A stretch of 9,837 nt of DNA from Desulfonema limicola (GCA_020722245.1 DYLE01000085.1:1-9837), one strand, 5' to 3'; positions 1 through 7,165 are shown, counted from the first letter of the stretch. Notes: a model not told the origin generated them from the sequence alone. Program-made: numbers and translations.

Positions 1-17
1 GCGGTTTATTTTATTAA

Positions 18-293
18 ATGATTGATATTATTGATAAGTTAACCGGACAGCAATGGCTTGAAATAACCTATGAACAGATCAGGACCGATTTGTGGAGGGT
101 TGTTCAGAAAATAAAAACTTTCGCAGGATTAAGCTTTAGCCCTGAGCTTGAAAAAAGGTTAAAAGAACAATCTGGGTTGCAATCCGCCTATCAAAGAAAG
201 CACCAAAACCTATCGCTTGAACAGTTTAATTTAACAGAAGAAAAAATAAAATCCGATTTGGATTTTGTTTTTAAACAGTATGGATTTCAATAA
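18..293 (+). CDS. C-terminal part of a sulfotransferase-family protein (partial or frameshifted)
   Basis: The 91 residues resemble the C-terminal end of bacterial PAPS-dependent sulfotransferases. The segment WLEITYEQIRTDLW (about residues 13-26) matches the 'lEirYEdl' element that follows the 3'-phosphate-binding region. It is followed by KIKTFAGLSFSPELEKRL, the usual helix leading into 'FlGL', and by a C-terminal helix ending KQYGF. The sulfate-donor-binding P-loop and the rest of a normal roughly 250-300 residue enzyme are missing. An in-frame TAA at 15-17 sits directly before the ATG at 18, so the upstream half cannot lie in this frame. Another frame is open from base 1 to a TGA at 19-21, overlapping this ATG as ATGA. 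The upstream half could therefore sit in that frame, with a -1 shift, or be lost. The gene is AT-rich (bases 1-300 about 34% GC by count) compared with its neighbours. Family assignment is fairly sure; whether the gene is functional cannot be decided because the window starts here. Confidence 0.6.
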   Translation: MIDIIDKLTGQQWLEITYEQIRTDLWRVVQKIKTFAGLSFSPELEKRLKEQSGLQSAYQRKHQNLSLEQFNLTEEKIKSDLDFVFKQYGFQ

Positions 294-335
294 AACACGA
301 TTTTATGCGTGGCTGATGAGTAAAGGCCTGTTGTT

Positions 336-1808
336 ATGAAGATATGGATATTGAACCCTCCGTATTTAAAAAAATATTCAAGACCCCAACGAAGCCCTGC
401 CGTAACCAAGAGCGGCACCATTTATTTTCCGATCTGGCTGTCTTTCTGTGCCGGCGTCTTGGAACAGGCGGGGCATGATATCACCTTTACGGATGCACCC
501 GCCCGTGGATATGATTTAAATCATATCCTCCGTCTCGCCAAAGAGCTATCGCCCGCTCTCGTTGTCATGGATACAAGCACCCCGAGTATTGAAAACGATA
601 TTTCAGTCTGTGATAAAATAAAAGACACCCTGCCCGAAGCCTATACAGTCCTGGTGGGTACGCATGTCTCGGCCCTTCCTGAAGAAACCCTGAAAACAAG
701 TAAAAAGATCGACGCCATCGCACGGCGGGAATACGAATATACCATAAAAGAACTGGCTGATTTTCTGGGTAGCCGCAAGGGTTCCTCTATAGATGTTGAA
801 GGGTTGAAAAAAATCAACGGTCTTTCCTTTCAATCAAACCAAGGATGCGTCCATAATCCGGACCGTCCGTTTATAGAGGACCTTGATGCGCTTCCATGGG
901 TGAGCCGGGTGTATCAGAAACACCTCCGGATTGGTGATTACTTTAATCCCAATGCCCCATACCCGATGGTCACCTTGATTACAAGCCGGGGCTGTCCGTT
1001 TCGATGCAATTTTTGCGTGTACCCTCAAGTTTTTACCGGCAGACGATTTCGTTTTCGAAGCGTGACGGATGTGGTGGATGAGATGGAATTTGTGGCTCGT
1101 GCGTTTCCCGAGGCAAAATCTATTTTTTTTGAAGACGATACCCTCACCGCCAATAGATCCCGGTGTATGGCGTTTGCCGAAGCGATTATAGAACGGGGTT
1201 TGAAAATTCCGTGGGTTGCGAATTCCAGGATCGATCTTGATTTTAAAACCTTGGAACGGATCAAGGCTTCTGGGTGCAGGGAACTTTGCGTGGGTTTTGA
1301 AAGCGGTAATGATAAAGCCCTGTCCGCCATGAACAAGGGGGTAAAGGTCGAGCAGATGTTTCGTTTCATGGAGGATGCCCGAAAAGCGGGGATCTTTATT
1401 CATGGGTGCTTTATTTTCGGTTTTCCGGGGGAAACATTAGATGACATCGAGAAGACCATAGACCTTGCCATCCGGTTGAATCCGGATACGGTGCAGTTTT
1501 ATCCGGTGATGGTTTATCCGGGTACGGAAGCCTTTGAGGAATATCGACAAAAAGGATTGTTGACCAAGAGGAGTTATCGCGACTGGTTGACACCGGATGG
1601 TCTTCATAATTGCGTGGTAAGAAATGAAACCTTGAGCTCGGAAGACCTGGTCCGTTTATGTGATCTGGCAAGAAGACGGTTTTATCTTCGCCCCGGATAT
1701 ATCGCGTATAAACTGAAGCAGATGGTTACAAAACCGGCTGAGATCGGCCGGACTATCAAGGCGGCCAGGACCTTTATGAAACATCTGGTTTTTGGTTCAA
1801 GGGTTTAA
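336..1808 (+). CDS. B12-binding-domain radical SAM protein
   Basis: A 490-residue radical SAM enzyme that should bind a 4Fe-4S cluster and S-adenosylmethionine in the cytoplasm, with an N-terminal cobalamin-type Rossmann domain. The N-terminus (MKIWILNPPY, then FPIWLSFCAGVLEQAGHDIT at 31-50, and VLVGTHVSALPEE at about 105-117) follows the B12-binding-domain pattern. The place of the DxHxxG cobalamin-ligand motif reads DAPARG (53-58), lacking the histidine, as in many members of this class, so cobalamin would have no protein His ligand. The radical SAM motif CxxxCxxC is Cys220, Cys224 and Cys227 (RGCPFRCNFC), followed by FTGRRFRFRS. GFESG (320-324) and FGFPGE (361-366) are later radical SAM landmarks. 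A C-terminal segment with RRRFYLRPGY (446-455) is typical of related proteins in polysaccharide and hopanoid clusters. The ATG is preceded by AAAGG at 322-326. It lies 42 bases after the sulfotransferase end and 33 before the glycosyltransferase, so probably one operon. The substrate is unknown; methylation or C-C rearrangement of a lipid or sugar is a guess. Confidence 0.88.
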   Translation: MKIWILNPPYLKKYSRPQRSPAVTKSGTIYFPIWLSFCAGVLEQAGHDITFTDAPARGYDLNHILRLAKELSPALVVMDTSTPSIENDISVCDKIKDTLPEAYTVLVGTHVSALPEETLKTSKKIDAIARREYEYTIKELADFLGSRKGSSIDVEGLKKINGLSFQSNQGCVHNPDRPFIEDLDALPWVSRVYQKHLRIGDYFNPNAPYPMVTLITSRGCPFRCNFCVYPQVFTGRRFRFRSVTDVVDEMEFVARAFPEAKSIFFEDDTLTANRSRCMAFAEAIIERGLKIPWVANSRIDLDFKTLERIKASGCRELCVGFESGNDKALSAMNKGVKVEQMFRFMEDARKAGIFIHGCFIFGFPGETLDDIEKTIDLAIRLNPDTVQFYPVMVYPGTEAFEEYRQKGLLTKRSYRDWLTPDGLHNCVVRNETLSSEDLVRLCDLARRRFYLRPGYIAYKLKQMVTKPAEIGRTIKAARTFMKHLVFGSRV

Positions 1809-1841
1809 ACCCGTAGGTTTGAAAAAAGGTTCTGGCACTAT

Positions 1842-2855
1842 ATGTTTTCCATCATTATTCCCGCCTATAATGCAAGTCAGACCATTGCTGCCTGCCTCAA
1901 AAGCCTGGGCCGGCAAACCTTACCTTCGAAGGATTACGAGGTGATCGTGGTAGATGACGGATCAACAGATGAAACCGAAGAGATATCCCGAAGGTTTAAT
2001 ATAAGATATATGTTTCAGCCGAACCAGGGGCCGGCATCCGCTCGAAACAGGGGCGCGGCAGAAGCTACGGGCGAAATCATTCTGTTCACAGACGCGGACT
2101 GCATCCCGGAATCCAATTGGATCCGGGAGATGACTCAGCCGTTCCAAAATCCAGGTATCGCCGGAGTAAAAGGCGCTTATAAAACCAGGCAGCAAAAGCT
2201 GGCGGCTCGATTTGCCCAGGCCGAGTTTGAGGATAGATACGACCTGCTGAAAAAGCATAGATTCATCGATATGGTGGATACCTATTCGGCGGCCTTCAGA
2301 AAAGATGTGTTTTTGCAAATGGGCGGGTTTGATGAAAGCTTCCCCCATGCGAACAATGAGGACACGGAGCTGGCGTATCGCCTGGCTGTCTCCGGTCATA
2401 AACTGGTGTTTAACCCCCAGGCGATTGTTTTCCATACCCATCCGGAGACCTTCTTAAAATACCTCAAAATAAAATTTTGGCGGGGTTATTGGCGAATAAT
2501 GGTGTATCAAAGGTTTCCTTATAAGGCGGTGAAGGATTCCTATACCCCGGCCGTGATAAAGTTACAAACCATGGCAATGGCCCTTTCGTTTCTCTTTGTG
2601 CTCGGATCCGTGTTTTTCTCAAAAATGATTCCTGCGGTATTCCTTTGCTGGGGGGCGATACTTTTTTCCTCTTTGCCCTTTAGCTTGAAAACCTACAAAA
2701 AAGACAAAATTATCGGTTTGATTGCAACGGGGGTTGTTCTGGCCCGTTCCGCCGCCTTTGCAAGCGGATGCTTGCTGGCGATAGCGGTTTTGGCAGGTTT
2801 TAAGAGAAAAGGAATACCTGGCCGGAAAATTTCAGACAGGTCTATCAAGGAATAG
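1842..2855 (+). CDS. Family 2 glycosyltransferase with C-terminal membrane segments
   Basis: A 337-residue GT2 (GT-A fold) enzyme predicted to transfer a sugar from a nucleotide-sugar donor at the inner face of the cytoplasmic membrane. The N-terminus FSIIIPAYNASQTI is the classic GT2 opening. VVDDGSTD (36-43) binds the nucleotide, and NQGPASARNRG (61-71) is followed by the metal-binding DAD at 84-86 (FTDADCIPE). GGFDESF (161-167) and NNEDTELAYR (171-180), with Glu173-Asp174, form the acceptor and catalytic-base region. Residues from about 242 to 320 are strongly hydrophobic with short polar breaks, consistent with two or three membrane-spanning helices and a basic C-terminal tail. The ATG is preceded by AAAAAAGG at 1822-1829, at a rather long spacing of 12. 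It follows the radical SAM gene closely and is probably co-transcribed with it. Sugar and acceptor specificity cannot be read from the sequence. Confidence 0.9.
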   Translation: MFSIIIPAYNASQTIAACLKSLGRQTLPSKDYEVIVVDDGSTDETEEISRRFNIRYMFQPNQGPASARNRGAAEATGEIILFTDADCIPESNWIREMTQPFQNPGIAGVKGAYKTRQQKLAARFAQAEFEDRYDLLKKHRFIDMVDTYSAAFRKDVFLQMGGFDESFPHANNEDTELAYRLAVSGHKLVFNPQAIVFHTHPETFLKYLKIKFWRGYWRIMVYQRFPYKAVKDSYTPAVIKLQTMAMALSFLFVLGSVFFSKMIPAVFLCWGAILFSSLPFSLKTYKKDKIIGLIATGVVLARSAAFASGCLLAIAVLAGFKRKGIPGRKISDRSIKE

Positions 2856-2882
2856 ATAAAGAGGATTATTCGAGTCAGACGG

Positions 2883-3539
2883 TCAGGGGGCCGAGATGCG
2901 TTTTATGGATTCATTGTAACCGGTTATTTCAGAGCTGAGCGCCTCTTCTTCTTTTTTAAACTCTTTTATTTTTTTATTTAATTGCATTACGCGTTGATTG
3001 TACTTTTTTAACTGTTTTTCGGTCAGATTGCCCCTGCCGGCTTCAAGCTGTTTTTTTTCTTCAAGCAGGGCGTCGAATTTTTTATCAAGCGCCTCTTGTT
3101 TTTCAAGAAGGGCTTTTCGTTGTGCGGTTAATTTTTTGATCTGAGCATCCTGCGCTTTGTGGTCGATTAGCGGTTTAGCCCCTTCTATGGGGAGGGATGT
3201 TGCCGTGGAGGGAATCTCTTCCACTGATTTTTTTTCTTCTGTCTTTGAAGGTTGCAGGGTCACTGATTCCCCGCTTTTGAAGCCGGCGCCCGAGCCCCCG
3301 GGAAACGTGAGGGAATCCGTGGCCTCCAGGGTTTTCTGGTGTTCAGCCTTTCGAATCTTTACGGTTTCTGGTTCCGGCTCAATTTCCAGCCGATATTTTT
3401 CAGGAATGGTGGTATAATCATTCGTATAGTGAGCAATCCCTTGGTCATCCACATACCGGTAGCATCCCGCTGATGCCGGAAAAGCCGTCAGAACAAGCAG
3501 GATGAAGCATAGAAGCGCGATCCGCTGGTATCTTCTCAT
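2883..3539 (-). CDS. DUF4124 domain protein with C-terminal coiled coil, exported
   Basis: A 218-residue exported protein of unknown function. It starts MRRYQRIALLCFILLVLTAF and continues to PASAG, a signal peptide with basic N-region, hydrophobic core and an ASA-like cleavage site near residues 22-25. Cys26 follows directly, but the preceding residues are not a normal lipobox, so a soluble periplasmic form is favoured. CYRYVDDQGIAHYTNDYTTIP (about 26-46) is the DUF4124 signature (Y-[KR]-[YW]-x-D-xx-G-x-x-[HY]-[YF]-[ST]). A low-complexity linker (about 60-125) leads into a charged Lys/Glu/Gln-rich segment (about 126-212) that reads as a long coiled coil. The reading frame stays open upstream to 3707, but this start is chosen because AAGGGG (3546-3551, minus strand) lies 6 bases before it and the signal peptide begins here. 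The gene is divergent from the LpoA-like gene, with 150 bases between the two starts, and it ends 27 bases from the convergent glycosyltransferase. A role in cell-envelope structure is inference. Confidence 0.8.
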   Translation of the reverse strand: MRRYQRIALLCFILLVLTAFPASAGCYRYVDDQGIAHYTNDYTTIPEKYRLEIEPEPETVKIRKAEHQKTLEATDSLTFPGGSGAGFKSGESVTLQPSKTEEKKSVEEIPSTATSLPIEGAKPLIDHKAQDAQIKKLTAQRKALLEKQEALDKKFDALLEEKKQLEAGRGNLTEKQLKKYNQRVMQLNKKIKEFKKEEEALSSEITGYNESIKRISAP

Positions 3540-3545
3540 TGACCG

Positions 3546-3551
3546 CCCCTT
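3546..3551 (-). promoter_or_regulatory. Ribosome binding site fixing the DUF4124 gene start
   Basis: On the minus strand AAGGGG lies 6 bases before the ATG at 3539. The frame extends 56 codons further upstream, but that extension runs through the putative promoter and has no signal-peptide character, so this site supports the shorter protein. Confidence 0.65.
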
Positions 3552-3602
3552 ATAAGTGTGCCAGATTAAATTATTATCCCTTATTGAATTGAAATTTTTT
3601 TT

Positions 3603-3632
3603 AATATAAAGCCTGGGGGCAAGGTGTGTCAA
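3603..3632 (-). promoter_or_regulatory. Sigma70-type promoter for the DUF4124 gene
   Basis: Read on the minus strand, a perfect -35 box TTGACA (3627-3632) is followed after 18 bases by TATATT (3603-3608), five of six bases matching the -10 consensus. The predicted transcript would start near 3596, giving a leader of about 55 bases before the ATG at 3539. The site lies in the divergent gap, and its -35 end is about 58 bases upstream of the start of the LpoA-like gene on the other strand. I saw no equally good promoter pointing rightwards in the same gap. Confidence 0.6.
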
Positions 3633-3689
3633 GCCACGCATTGATTCCGAGTCAGAAATTCGGCGGGCGGACTTAAAAGGTAATAAACG

Positions 3690-5795
3690 ATGAAATATAT
3701 TTGGCAAAACAGGGCGGTAAAACCGGCTTTTATGGCCTCTATGGCGGTCATGCTTTGCTGCTGCCTTTCATGCGCTGCCAAAAAAGAGGGGCGGCCTTTG
3801 CTTCGTCCGACTCCGGATCAGGCGCTTTTTCAGGAAGCGGAAAAAAAATACCAGGAAAAAGCATACGACGAGGCTTCTAGATTATATCAGAATCTTTTGG
3901 ATCAGTTTCCGGACAGCGGGTCTGCTCCCATGGCTGTATTGAAAATGGGGCTGATCTGTTCCGTCCAGGGGGATTTTTCCGAAGCGGAAAGGTTTTTTGA
4001 TCAGGTCATCAAAAATTATCCGGGAACCACCTATGCCCGGGATGCCGGTCTGGAGATGTTAAACGCCCTGTACCTTGAAGGGAAATACCAGGAGGTCACC
4101 GTATTTGCGGGAGGCCTTCCCTATGACGAGCTGGGCCCGGAACAGGCGGTTCGCTTGGATATGATTATGGGGGATTCATACCTGGCGCTTAAATCCCCGC
4201 TGGAGGCATACCACGCCTTTTTAAAGGCCTTTCAGAAAGCCGAACCCAAAGAGCAGGATTCGATTCTGTCGCGGTTGAAAACAGCCATTGCCCTGATGTC
4301 TCCCCCTGATCTGCAAAAGGAACTGGAGGGCCTGAATCATCAATGGCCGGCCGGTTATCTGGTGTACCAGCAGGCGCTTAATTTTTATAACGAAGGAAGG
4401 ATTGAGGAGGCGGTTGCTGCATTTACCGCTTTTACGGATCAGTTTTCCGATCATGAATATATCGAAAAGGCCAGGCAAATGCTTGCCGAGATCGAATCCA
4501 TGGACCTTTTTGCGCCTAAAACGATCGGCTGCCTGCTTCCGTTGAGCGGAAAATATCAGGTCTTCGGGGAGCAGGCGTTACAGGGGATAGAGCTGGCGCT
4601 TTCCAGGTTTGAAAAGAAGAATCCAGGGGACACCATGCGAATACTGATCCGGGACACCGCCTCTGATCCGAAGCGAGCCCAAGCCGCGGTAGAGGACCTG
4701 GCGAACCACCGTGTGGCAGCGATCATCGGTCCGCTGGCGACATCGGCTGAAGCGGCGGTAACCGCCCAGAGCCTTAAGCTTCCGATCATCACCTTGACCC
4801 AGAAACCCCATGTGACGGATATCGGGGACTATGTTTTCAGGAATTTTTTAACCCCTGAAATGCAGATGAAAGCGCTGGTGAATTATGCGACTGACGAGCT
4901 TCACTTAAGACGGTTCGCCATTCTCTACCCGGAGGAGACTTACGGGGAAACCTTCATGAACCTCTTCTGGGACGAGGTGATCCGCTCCGGCGGCGAGGTG
5001 GTGGGGGTCGAGGCCTACGACCCGACGCTTACGGATTTTGCCGACCCCATCAAAAAGCTGGTGGGGTTGTACTATGATATTCCCGATGACCTGGTTGATG
5101 AAGAAGCCCGGCGGGTTTTTAGTCAATCCTCCTTGACTCCACTCGGCCCGAATATGAGCTCCGACTCTGTTTTTTCTTTTAAATCCCAAGGCGAAGACGG
5201 GCTTGCGGCGGAGATGGAAACCGTCTGGCCGGATGAAACAGCCCAGGAGCCGGAGGCTGAAAAACAAGAACAGGAGCCGGTTCAACCCATTATCGATTTT
5301 GACGCTATTTTTATTCCGGACTCGGCGGATAAGGCCGGCTTGATTCTGCCCCAGCTTGCTTATCATGATATAAAAGACGTCCATCTTCTCGGAACAAACC
5401 TCTGGTATTCGAACAAACTGATTCAAATGGCGAAATCCCATGCCGAGGGCGCCATCCTTCCGGAGGGATTTTTTGACCTGTGCAAGGATGAGAGGGTCTC
5501 CGGTTTTGTAAGGGATTTTGAAAAGATGTACGGCAGTTCTCCGGGGTTTATTGAGGCGGTCAGTTTTGATACCGCCATGATTCTTTTCAACCTGCTGAGC
5601 CAGCCGGATGTTCGCTACCGCACCGTCCTAAGAAGTCAACTTCTGACCATGCCGGTCTTTGAGGGGGTCACCGGCAGGACCTGTTTTGACGCAAACGGTG
5701 AGGCGGTCAAGGAGATTTATCTGCTTAGGATATCCGGCGGGAGATTTGAGCAGCTGGATTACACGGCTTTGCCCATTCCGGAAACAGAGCCCTAA
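3690..5795 (+). CDS. TPR plus type-1 periplasmic-binding-fold lipoprotein (LpoA/LppC-like)
   Basis: A 701-residue envelope protein with a two-part architecture like LpoA/LppC, the outer-membrane lipoprotein that activates penicillin-binding protein PBP1A in enterobacteria. The N-terminus has a hydrophobic stretch ending LCCCLSCAAKK. Cys28 could be the lipidated cysteine, though CLSC is not an ideal lipobox. Residues about 43-265 carry TPR-like helices, for example GDFSEAERFFDQVIKNYPG (94-112) and YNEGRIEEAVAAFTAFTDQF (233-252). Residues about 277-690 form a leucine/branched-chain-amino-acid-binding-type fold: IGCLLPLSGKYQVFGEQALQG (279-299), AAIIGPLATSAEAA (343-356), PIITLTQ (365-371), FAILYPEETYGETF (409-422), and DFDAIFIPDSADKAGLILPQL (536-556). 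Between about 461 and 535 is an acidic, low-complexity insertion. The ATG at 3690 follows AAAAGG (3675-3680) by 9 bases. It is divergent from the DUF4124 gene and convergent with the phosphofructokinase gene, only 8 bases apart. A role in peptidoglycan synthesis or ligand sensing is inferred from family resemblance; a transport-receptor role is the main alternative. Confidence 0.82.
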   Translation: MKYIWQNRAVKPAFMASMAVMLCCCLSCAAKKEGRPLLRPTPDQALFQEAEKKYQEKAYDEASRLYQNLLDQFPDSGSAPMAVLKMGLICSVQGDFSEAERFFDQVIKNYPGTTYARDAGLEMLNALYLEGKYQEVTVFAGGLPYDELGPEQAVRLDMIMGDSYLALKSPLEAYHAFLKAFQKAEPKEQDSILSRLKTAIALMSPPDLQKELEGLNHQWPAGYLVYQQALNFYNEGRIEEAVAAFTAFTDQFSDHEYIEKARQMLAEIESMDLFAPKTIGCLLPLSGKYQVFGEQALQGIELALSRFEKKNPGDTMRILIRDTASDPKRAQAAVEDLANHRVAAIIGPLATSAEAAVTAQSLKLPIITLTQKPHVTDIGDYVFRNFLTPEMQMKALVNYATDELHLRRFAILYPEETYGETFMNLFWDEVIRSGGEVVGVEAYDPTLTDFADPIKKLVGLYYDIPDDLVDEEARRVFSQSSLTPLGPNMSSDSVFSFKSQGEDGLAAEMETVWPDETAQEPEAEKQEQEPVQPIIDFDAIFIPDSADKAGLILPQLAYHDIKDVHLLGTNLWYSNKLIQMAKSHAEGAILPEGFFDLCKDERVSGFVRDFEKMYGSSPGFIEAVSFDTAMILFNLLSQPDVRYRTVLRSQLLTMPVFEGVTGRTCFDANGEAVKEIYLLRISGGRFEQLDYTALPIPETEP

Positions 5796-5803
5796 ACCGT
5801 CTG

Positions 5804-7132
5804 TCAGGCGTTGGTCAGACTCCCCTGGCCGGTGGCCTCCAGAACGGTCTGCCAGAGCTTGCCGTGGGGGTTGACCCGCTTGGGTTTTCCGATCGCAAGG
5901 GGAATCGGGACATGAACAAAAAAGTTGTTCCAGTAGCTCACGATCATGTTGGTTTTTCCGGCCAGACCCGCGTGCACGGCATCCCGTCCCAGAAAACTGC
6001 AGTAGACATGATCATTGGCGTTTGCCGGCAGGCTTCGAATCATATAGCTCGGTTCAATGTATTTAAGTGAGATTTCCATGTTTTTTAAAGCAAAGTATCC
6101 CTGGATTTTTTCCTTTAAAAATAAACCGATATCGAACAGTTTGAGGTTTCCCGAGGCGTCGTACTCCTTTTCCTGTTCCGCAAAGAAATCTTGCCCGGCC
6201 CCTTCGGCCACCAGGATGACGGCGTGTTTTCTTTCGGAAAGCCGTTTCTCAAGCTTTGCCAGAAGACCGTTTTTTCCGTTGAGATCAAACCGGATTTCAG
6301 GGATCAGCACAAAGTTGACGTCCTGCTGGGCCAGGGCCGCGGTGGCTGCGATAAACCCCGAATGCCGGCCCATCACCTTGATCAGACCGATGCCGTTGGG
6401 GTAGCCCTCCGCCTCCTTGTGGGCGCCCTTGATCGCTTCGGTGGCGATGTCAACGGCCGTGTCAAATCCGAAAGATTTTGAAACCATGTTGATGTCGTTG
6501 TCGATGGTTTTGGGGATTCCGATAAGGCTGATCTTCGCCTTTCGTTTTTTAATCTCCTCCACGATCGTTGAGGCCGCGCGCAGGGTTCCATCCCCGCCGA
6601 TCATAAAAAGAATGCCGATGTTCATCCGTTCCAGGCAATCCACAATGGCGCCGATATCCTGGGGGCCCCGTGAGGACCCCAGAATGGATCCCCCCATCTC
6701 ATGGATATTCACCACATTACGAGGGGTGAGTTCCATGAGTTCATGCCCGTATTCCGGGATAAACCCCTGGAGCCCGTAACGGATACCGTAAATGTGCCTT
6801 ACCCGGTAGCGGTAATACAGCTCCAGCACGATCGCCCGGATCACGTTGTTGAGCCCGGGGCACAGGCCGCCGCAGGTCACCAGGGCGCATTTCAGCTTGC
6901 TCGGATCAAAGTATATCTTTTTCCGTATGCCCGCCAGCTCAAAGGAAGGGGGGGTGCCGTGATTTTTTAAGATCTCCGCGATATGGCCGGCATCCACATC
7001 GATGAGTATCCGGTCCTGGTCGGACTTGAATATCTCCGGGGAGGCCCCTTCGGATTCCTTCAGGATGGTGGAATCGATTTTCGCCTCGCCCAGGGTCTCA
7101 ATGGCCGTGTCGACTTCCTGAAAATCGTTCAT
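5804..7132 (-). CDS. 6-phosphofructokinase, plant-like group III type
   Basis: A 442-residue cytoplasmic enzyme that phosphorylates fructose 6-phosphate to fructose 1,6-bisphosphate in glycolysis. After an N-terminal extension of about 80 residues, the PFK fold begins at KCALVTCGGLCPGLNNVIRA (81-100). Key motifs are GGSILGSSRG (147-156), GGDGT (179-183), PKTIDND with catalytic Asp211 (207-213), SFGFDTA (220-226), MGRHSG (254-259), and AEGAGQ (309-314). Gly182 is at the position where ATP-dependent enzymes have glycine and pyrophosphate-dependent ones have aspartate. Lys208 at the second marker position is the lysine seen in PPi enzymes and also in plant-type ATP enzymes, so ATP use is favoured. 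The length suits this group better than the roughly 320-residue E. coli PfkA. The start at 7132 has AGGGAG (7139-7144, minus strand) 6 bases upstream. It lies 33 bases downstream of kdsD on the same strand and is probably co-transcribed. It ends 8 bases from the convergent LpoA-like gene. Confidence 0.9.
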   Translation of the reverse strand: MNDFQEVDTAIETLGEAKIDSTILKESEGASPEIFKSDQDRILIDVDAGHIAEILKNHGTPPSFELAGIRKKIYFDPSKLKCALVTCGGLCPGLNNVIRAIVLELYYRYRVRHIYGIRYGLQGFIPEYGHELMELTPRNVVNIHEMGGSILGSSRGPQDIGAIVDCLERMNIGILFMIGGDGTLRAASTIVEEIKKRKAKISLIGIPKTIDNDINMVSKSFGFDTAVDIATEAIKGAHKEAEGYPNGIGLIKVMGRHSGFIAATAALAQQDVNFVLIPEIRFDLNGKNGLLAKLEKRLSERKHAVILVAEGAGQDFFAEQEKEYDASGNLKLFDIGLFLKEKIQGYFALKNMEISLKYIEPSYMIRSLPANANDHVYCSFLGRDAVHAGLAGKTNMIVSYWNNFFVHVPIPLAIGKPKRVNPHGKLWQTVLEATGQGSLTNA

Positions 7133-7165
7133 GGTTTTCTCCCTGATGGTTTTTTGAAAGTGGGG

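Noticed and set aside
834..1403. Long open frames on the minus strand opposite the radical SAM gene
   Set aside because: They lie fully within a well-supported gene, carry no recognisable motifs, and have arginine/histidine/proline-rich antisense composition.
3584..3612. Rightward promoter for the LpoA-like gene starting at TTGAAT
   Set aside because: No acceptable -10 box at 16-18 bases; the AT-rich stretch is better explained by the leftward promoter.
3540..3707. N-terminal extension of the DUF4124 gene to an ATG at 3707
   Set aside because: It would overlap the start of the divergent gene and run through the promoter. The signal peptide and a good ribosome site place the start at 3539.
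4905..5441. A 178-codon open frame on the minus strand inside the LpoA-like gene
   Set aside because: The sense frame has clear fold motifs across the same bases; the antisense product has no domain or export signal.
6057..6481. Overlapping open frames on the plus strand inside the phosphofructokinase gene
   Set aside because: Shadows of a strongly conserved enzyme; no ribosome site or family resemblance.
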